The notes below the pieces were generated by a model, which had not been told where the DNA came from, searched no databases, and was given only the letters and a program-made list of their open reading frames with translations. A program made the position numbers and the translations under genes. Below are positions 59,636 through 64,000 of a DNA stretch of 64,000 nt, piece by piece (the stretch's first letter is position 1; every line of letters starts with the position of its first letter). Location of the stretch: NCBI GenBank assembly GCA_023440825.1, contig JAEXRL010000028.1:1-64000 (forward strand), written 5' to 3'. The stretch comes from Pseudomonadota bacterium. GTDB lineage: Bacteria > Pseudomonadota > Gammaproteobacteria > Burkholderiales > Burkholderiaceae_B.

Positions 59636-60561
59636 GCGAACATCACGTCAGCGACCTGCAGCTCTACGACTACTTGCCCTATAACAATCGGCCGAAAATT
59701 AGCTGGCCTGGGGACAAGCGCATTGCTGTATGGATAGCACCTAATATCGAGTTTTACGAATTTAACCCGCCCAACAATGCTCAGCGTAAGCCTTGGGGGC
59801 GACCGAACCCTGACGTGCTGGCGTATTCGCACCGCGATTATGGCAACCGTGCGGGTTGGCAACGTATGATGCGTGCCATGGATGAGGCCGGTTTTCGTGG
59901 ATCGGTGTCGCTGAACGTAGCGATGTGCGAGCATCACCCTGAAATTATTAAAGCGTGTGCAGATCGTGACTGGGAGTTTTTTTCCCATGGGATCTACAAC
60001 ACGCGCTATGTCTACGGCATGACGCGCGAGCAAGAGCGTCAGATTGTTGTGGACTCACGCGATACGATCAAAAAGTGGACAGGGCAAAGCATGGACGGTT
60101 GGCTATCTCCGGCCTTATCCAACAATCCCTGGAGCCTGGATGTGTTGGCAGAAGAGGGAGTGCTGTATACCTGCGACCTCTTTCATGATGACCAGCCCAC
60201 GCCGGTGAATGTGGCCAGTGGTCGATTGATCAGTGTGCCGTACTCCCTAGAGATGAACGACACCATTGTCTATAACGTAAATCGTGTTACTCCGCGTCAT
60301 TACGGTGAGATTATTAAGCGTCAGTTCGATCAGTTGTATCTGGAAGGAGAGCATTCGGCTACGGTTATGTGCATTCCGTTGCACCCCTATCTGGTTGGGC
60401 AGCCGCACCGTATAGATGCCTTTGCAGAGGCGCTTTCCTATATTGCAGGCCATGAAGGTGTTTGGCTGGCCACAGGACGTGAAATTGCCCAGCATTATTA
60501 CGAACATCATTACGACACCGTTGCTCAAGCGATGGCACAAGCGGCGATAAGGCAGGGATAA
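59632..60561 (+). CDS. Polysaccharide-deacetylase-fold hydrolase (allantoinase PuuE/imidase-like), copy 1
   Basis: A 309-residue NodB-fold protein without signal peptide, so cytoplasmic. It shows the pattern of the PuuE/cyclic-imide-hydrolase branch: IAVWIAPNIEFYEF, SHRDYGNRAGWQRMM, VSLNVAMCEHHPEII, WEFFSHGIYNTRYV, GWLSPALSNNPWSLDVLAEEG-type motif and CDLFHDDQP. The canonical TFDDG of chitin or peptidoglycan deacetylases is absent. Known activities in this branch are opening of allantoin and of cyclic imides. It overlaps the amidohydrolase by 4 bp and is followed after 2 bp by a paralogue. Confidence 0.85.
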   Translation: MSEHHVSDLQLYDYLPYNNRPKISWPGDKRIAVWIAPNIEFYEFNPPNNAQRKPWGRPNPDVLAYSHRDYGNRAGWQRMMRAMDEAGFRGSVSLNVAMCEHHPEIIKACADRDWEFFSHGIYNTRYVYGMTREQERQIVVDSRDTIKKWTGQSMDGWLSPALSNNPWSLDVLAEEGVLYTCDLFHDDQPTPVNVASGRLISVPYSLEMNDTIVYNVNRVTPRHYGEIIKRQFDQLYLEGEHSATVMCIPLHPYLVGQPHRIDAFAEALSYIAGHEGVWLATGREIAQHYYEHHYDTVAQAMAQAAIRQG

Positions 60562-60563
60562 AG

Positions 60564-61496
60564 ATGGCTTTGAACGACGATTACTTTAGCTACCCCTATC
60601 GTGACCACCGTATGGATCACGATTTATATCAATGGTCTGACTTGTTTGAGCGCAAGCCCGTAGTCTGGCCCGCAGGTGCACGCTTGGCCTTATGGGTAAC
60701 GCCTATTTTGCAATGGTTCCCTTTTGATGCGCCAGCGACGCCTTTCCGTGCTCCAGGCGGATTGACCATGCCGTATCCAGACTTTCGGCACTATACCAGC
60801 CGTGATTATGGCAATCGAGTAGGCATTTTCCGTATCTTGGATGTGTTGAAAGAGCTGGGCGTGCCGGCCTCTGTCGCGTTGAATGCGGCTGTTGCAAGAC
60901 GCTATCCAGCTTTGCTCAATACCTTGCAACAACAAGGTGCGGAGCTGATTGCTCACGGTTTGGATATGGGGCATTTGCATCACAGTGGTCTGGATCGTGC
61001 AGACGAGTCAGCCTTGATTGCAGAAACGTTAGCGCAGTTTGCTCAGGCTGGTGTGAGCCAGAAAATACGTGGCTGGCTCTCTCCTGGGCGCAGCCAGTCC
61101 TTTCATACCCCTGCCTTGTTGAGCGAGCACGGTCTGGATTATTGCTGTGACTGGGCAAACGATGATATGCCCTACGTTATGAGCACAGAGTCCGGCGAGC
61201 TCTATTCCATGCCACTGGCACAGGAAACCGACGATAGAGCCATAACTCTTGATTTGTTTCAAAACGAAATTGAGTGGCTGCAACAAACCAAGGATCGCTT
61301 TGATGTGTTGTACCGTGAGTCCGAGCAGTTTGGTGGTCGTATCATGAGTGTACCGTTGCACGCTTGGGTAATGGGGGTGCCATACCGTATTCACGTGGTG
61401 CGTGAAGCCTTGAGCTATATGCTTGAGCACGAAGGTGTGTGGGCGGCAACAGGTGGCGACATACTGGATGCGTATCAGGGGTCGGAGCAGGCATGA
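60564..61496 (+). CDS. Polysaccharide-deacetylase-fold hydrolase (allantoinase PuuE/imidase-like), copy 2
   Basis: A 310-residue paralogue of the preceding protein with the same order of motifs (ALWVTPILQWFPF; TSRDYGNRVGIFRIL; VALNAAVARRYPALL; ELIAHGLDMGHLHH; GWLSPGRSQSFHTPALL; CDWANDDMP). Divergence between the two is large, so they may have different substrates or form a hetero-oligomer. Its stop overlaps the start of the LeuC-like gene by ATGA. Confidence 0.85.
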   Translation: MALNDDYFSYPYRDHRMDHDLYQWSDLFERKPVVWPAGARLALWVTPILQWFPFDAPATPFRAPGGLTMPYPDFRHYTSRDYGNRVGIFRILDVLKELGVPASVALNAAVARRYPALLNTLQQQGAELIAHGLDMGHLHHSGLDRADESALIAETLAQFAQAGVSQKIRGWLSPGRSQSFHTPALLSEHGLDYCCDWANDDMPYVMSTESGELYSMPLAQETDDRAITLDLFQNEIEWLQQTKDRFDVLYRESEQFGGRIMSVPLHAWVMGVPYRIHVVREALSYMLEHEGVWAATGGDILDAYQGSEQA

Positions 61497-62926
61497 AGGT
61501 GCAAAGTCAAGCGACGACAGGGCCGCGTACGCTATTCGATAAGATCTGGCAAAGCCATGAGATCGTGGCGAACGAACACGGGCCATCGTTGTTATACATA
61601 GATCGAGACATTATTCATGAAGGCTCATTTCATGCGTTTGCTGATCTGCGACGACGCGGCCTGACAGTGCGTTCTCCGCGTCAGGTGTTTGGCGTGCCAG
61701 ATCATTATGTGCCCACCTCAAGTCGAGTTTCCTCCGGCGCAGCGACGCCGGAGATCGCGCGCATGATTGATCAGTTTGATCAAAATATGGACTGGAGCGG
61801 CGTTAATCATTTCCGCTTAAATGATAAGCGGCAGGGAATCGTGCACGTGACGGCACCTGAGCAGGGTATGGTGTTACCCGGCTTTATTGTGGTGTGCAGC
61901 GATAGTCACACCTCCACGAACGGTGCATTGGGCGCGTTGGCATTTGGTATCGGACAGTCTGAAAATGCGCATGTGATGGCAACACAGACTTTGTGGCAAA
62001 TCAAGCCTAAAGTCATGCGGATAACAGTGCATGGCGAGCGTCAGGCTCATGTGTCAGCCAAAGACGTTATTTTGGCGATTATTGCGCAAATTGGGGCAGC
62101 GGGGGCAACCGGCTACGCGATTGAGTATGCCGGCCCTGTGGTAGAGGCGATGTCTATCGAGGAACGCCTGACCTTGTGCAATATGTCGATTGAGGCCGGT
62201 GCGCGTTGTGGCATGGTGGCTCCCGACGATACAACCTATGCCTACTTGAAGGGGCGTCCGCATGCTCCGCAGGGCCAAGATTGGGAAATGGCCGAGCGTT
62301 ACTGGCGCACATTGCCCAGTGACCCAGACGCTGTCTTTGATGCGGAAGTGCAGGTGGATGGTTCAGCGATACAGCCTATGGTGACATGGGGTACCAGTCC
62401 TGAAACAGCCATGCCGATCACGGCCGTGATCCCTGACCCTGCCCAGGCCAAGGACCCCGATGTGCAAGCCACTATGCAGGCGGCTTTGCAGTATATGGAT
62501 TTAGAAGTTGGTGAAGCCTTAGACGGTTTAGCGGTGGACCATGTGTTCATTGGTTCGTGTACGAATTCACGTCTGGAAGATCTACGCGAAGCAGCGCGTG
62601 TGTTTGAGGGCGCAACGGTGCAGGTGCCTACGTGGATAGTTCCAGGATCGGGCTTAGTACGTGAGGCGGCCGAGCAAGAGGGCTTGGCAAAAATCTTTAT
62701 CGATGCCGGAGCACACTGGTTACAGCCAGGCTGTTCAGCATGCGTGGCAATGAATGGCGATATTGTTCAACCTGGAAAACGTTGTGCTTCTACGTCTAAC
62801 CGAAATTTTGTAGGACGTCAGGGGCCTGGGGCTCGCACCCATTTGTTAAGCCCAGCGATGGCGGCGGCGGCAGCAGTCACCGGCAAAATTACGGACGTGC
62901 GTCGTTTGCAGCGGAGTAAAGCATGA
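61493..62926 (+). CDS. LeuC-type hydro-lyase large subunit
   Basis: A 477-residue [4Fe-4S] aconitase-superfamily large subunit: IVVCSDSHTSTNGALGALAFG, FIGSCTNSRLEDLREAAR and QPGCSACVAMNGD carry the cluster cysteines. ATG 61493 overlaps the previous stop and matches the family start (TLFDKIWQSHEIV). It resembles 3-isopropylmalate dehydratase, but there is no leuA or leuB; in an operon with amide hydrolases a maleate/citraconate/dimethylmaleate-type hydratase is more likely. The small subunit gene overlaps by 4 bp. Confidence 0.9.
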   Translation: MKVQSQATTGPRTLFDKIWQSHEIVANEHGPSLLYIDRDIIHEGSFHAFADLRRRGLTVRSPRQVFGVPDHYVPTSSRVSSGAATPEIARMIDQFDQNMDWSGVNHFRLNDKRQGIVHVTAPEQGMVLPGFIVVCSDSHTSTNGALGALAFGIGQSENAHVMATQTLWQIKPKVMRITVHGERQAHVSAKDVILAIIAQIGAAGATGYAIEYAGPVVEAMSIEERLTLCNMSIEAGARCGMVAPDDTTYAYLKGRPHAPQGQDWEMAERYWRTLPSDPDAVFDAEVQVDGSAIQPMVTWGTSPETAMPITAVIPDPAQAKDPDVQATMQAALQYMDLEVGEALDGLAVDHVFIGSCTNSRLEDLREAARVFEGATVQVPTWIVPGSGLVREAAEQEGLAKIFIDAGAHWLQPGCSACVAMNGDIVQPGKRCASTSNRNFVGRQGPGARTHLLSPAMAAAAAVTGKITDVRRLQRSKA

Positions 62927-63546
62927 AGCCTTTTTTACGTGAACTGGGGCGAGCAGCACCTTTAGATGGCAGAAATATCGATACAGATCAGATTCTGCCT
63001 GCCCGATTCCTGAAACAGGATCGTAGCAAAGGATATGGGCAATTATTGTTTTACGATCTGCGCTTTGATGAGCAAGGAAGCGAGGTGGCTGAGTTTGTAT
63101 TGAATCAGCACGCCTATCGTGACGCATCCATCTTGCTGACGGAAGATAACTTTGGCTGCGGCTCCTCGCGCGAGGGGGCGGTGTATGCCTTAAGTGATTA
63201 CGGCATACGTGCTATTTTGGCGCCCAGTTTTGGGGATATTTTTCACAATAATTGTTTGAAAAACGGCATTTTGCCTGTGCGTTTATCGGAGTCTGTTTGT
63301 CGGGATATACGCCAGCGCTTGCAGGATAAGCCTGGTCAACAGATCGCTGTTGATTTGCAAACACAACAAGTCGATATCGAGGACGGTGTTAGCTATTCGT
63401 TTGAGATTGATCCCTTCTGGCGTGATTGCTTATTGCGCGGTGTTGATGACTTGGAGCTGACCTTAGGGATGCTTGATCAGGTGGAACGGTTTGAGCATGA
63501 CTATTTTCTTGATAAGCCATGGGCGAAACCAAGGAGCAGTGTGTAG
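62923..63546 (+). CDS. LeuD-type hydro-lyase small subunit
   Basis: A 207-residue swivel-domain partner of the preceding gene. RNIDTDQILPARFLKQ and the substrate loop NFGCGSSREGAVYAL are clear. Residues following the first swivel strand decide substrate in this family and could be compared with true LeuD. Overlaps LeuC-type gene by ATGA. Together the pair adds water to, or removes it from, an unsaturated dicarboxylate. Confidence 0.9.
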   Translation: MKPFLRELGRAAPLDGRNIDTDQILPARFLKQDRSKGYGQLLFYDLRFDEQGSEVAEFVLNQHAYRDASILLTEDNFGCGSSREGAVYALSDYGIRAILAPSFGDIFHNNCLKNGILPVRLSESVCRDIRQRLQDKPGQQIAVDLQTQQVDIEDGVSYSFEIDPFWRDCLLRGVDDLELTLGMLDQVERFEHDYFLDKPWAKPRSSV

Positions 63547-63601
63547 TGAGACTTTCTTCTCATGGCAGGTGTGGCATAACTGTTATTTCTAGGGTGGAAT
63601 G

Positions 63602-64000
63602 ATGAAAACAACTAAACAAATAGGTTTGTCTATGGATATGAATAAACGACGTTCCGTGCTCAAGGCAGGCGCTTTAGCGGCGGCCGGCACAATGCTGGGA
63701 GTCCCTCTTATTGGCCGTGCCCAGCCAGCAGTAGTTAAGCTGGGTGCAGTAGGTTCGATTACCGGGCCGCTGTCCTATACCGGTACCCAGGCACGTAAAG
63801 GCATACAGTTTGCACTGGATCATATCAATGCGGCGGGTGGTATAAAAAGCCTGGGTGGCGCAAAGGTTGAAATGGTGTTTGTGGATGCACAATCGCGTCC
63901 CGATATTGGTGCTGCAGAAGTGGATAAACTGGCTCAGGCCGGTGTTGCCGCGATTGTGGGAGCACAATCTAGTGCGATTAGCTTATCTACGTCGCAGGCG
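63602..64000 (+). CDS. Branched-chain-type (LivK-like) ABC binding protein, partial
   Basis: The frame is open to the window end (133 codons visible). The N-terminus has a twin-arginine signal (NKRRSVLKAGALAAAG) and a cleavage region around GRAQPA, then VVKLGAVGSITGPLSYTGTQ and GIQFALDHINAAGGI, the signature of type-I periplasmic binding proteins of the LivJ/LivK/amide/urea class. ATG 63602 has GGTGGA before it; ATG 63632 is an alternative closer to the twin Arg. It probably imports the substrate of the operon; permease and ATPase genes should follow beyond the window. Confidence 0.85.
   Translation, partial: MKTTKQIGLSMDMNKRRSVLKAGALAAAGTMLGVPLIGRAQPAVVKLGAVGSITGPLSYTGTQARKGIQFALDHINAAGGIKSLGGAKVEMVFVDAQSRPDIGAAEVDKLAQAGVAAIVGAQSSAISLSTSQA

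Noticed and set aside
59320..60033. Open frame on the minus strand opposite the amidohydrolase and imidase-type genes
   Set aside because: Antisense shadow across two genes with clear catalytic motifs; no recognisable domain.
61493..63546. LeuC/LeuD-type pair as leucine biosynthesis genes
   Set aside because: No leuA or leuB nearby, and ATGA overlaps tie the pair to amide-hydrolysing enzymes and an import protein.
1..64000. tRNA, rRNA, CRISPR array, insertion sequence, prophage or integrase
   Set aside because: None found on either strand; the repeats seen are short operators, hairpins or coding repeats.

Overview
The window reads as a chromosome segment of a betaproteobacterium, most likely Burkholderiales/Alcaligenaceae. 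The signs are two orphan tripartite-tricarboxylate (Bug/TctC) binding proteins, four LysR regulators placed next to catabolic genes, a group-2 (A/B-fused) Mrp antiporter operon, an aspartate carbamoyltransferase with a helix-turn-helix-like N-terminus, and an oxygen-independent HemN with an FNR-type box. Species cannot be fixed from sequence alone. I see no insertion sequence, phage gene, integrase, CRISPR array, tRNA or rRNA.

Layout. 0-2.3 kb: TonB (cut by the window edge), a stand-alone TonB C-terminal domain protein, ExbB and ExbD. 2.4-4.5 kb (minus strand): formamide module fmdA-fmdB-amiS, with an AT-rich, repeat-containing 650-bp upstream region. 5.2-8.9 kb: OmpR-type response regulator, short-loop sensor kinase and Kup potassium transporter in one operon. 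9.5-15.5 kb (minus): Mrp operon AB-C-D-E-F-G with overlapping genes. 15.7-18.4 kb: hemN and a nitronate monooxygenase-like flavoenzyme. 19.1-28.2 kb: alpha-2-macroglobulin-like protein with a thioester motif, PbpC, a lipoprotein and a small membrane protein. 28.3-29.7 kb: pyrB behind a perfect 33-bp palindrome.

From 29.8 kb onward the window is mainly catabolic. 29.8-34.8 kb: Bug protein, LysR, a swivel-first fused aconitase-superfamily enzyme and aspartate dehydrogenase. 35.1-42.9 kb: an SLC13-type transporter, a PD-(D/E)XK-like protein, and a LysR-linked aspartoacylase-like / MHS transporter / serine dehydratase operon. 43.0-49.1 kb: LysR plus a CuyA/D-cysteine desulfhydrase-type lyase, an acidic-amino-acid ABC transporter and an Asp/Glu racemase, which together fit uptake and breakdown of an aspartate-like amino acid such as cysteate. 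49.1-52.9 kb: Bug, class III CoA-transferase, MaoC-like hydratase and LysR. 53.0-57.3 kb: N,N-dimethylformamidase subunits (dmfA1A2) divergent from a LuxR-type regulator, with a lux-box-like palindrome between them. 57.4 kb: a 4-hydroxyphenylpyruvate dioxygenase.

58.9-64 kb: a tightly coupled operon of a cysteine amidohydrolase, two allantoinase/imidase-type polysaccharide-deacetylase-fold enzymes, a LeuC/LeuD-type hydro-lyase pair and the start of a branched-chain-type ABC binding protein. I propose it as a cyclic-imide -> half-amide -> unsaturated dicarboxylate -> hydroxy-acid pathway. A recurring theme is hydrolysis of C-N bonds in small amides, imides and amino acids, releasing ammonia plus formate or C3-C5 acids.
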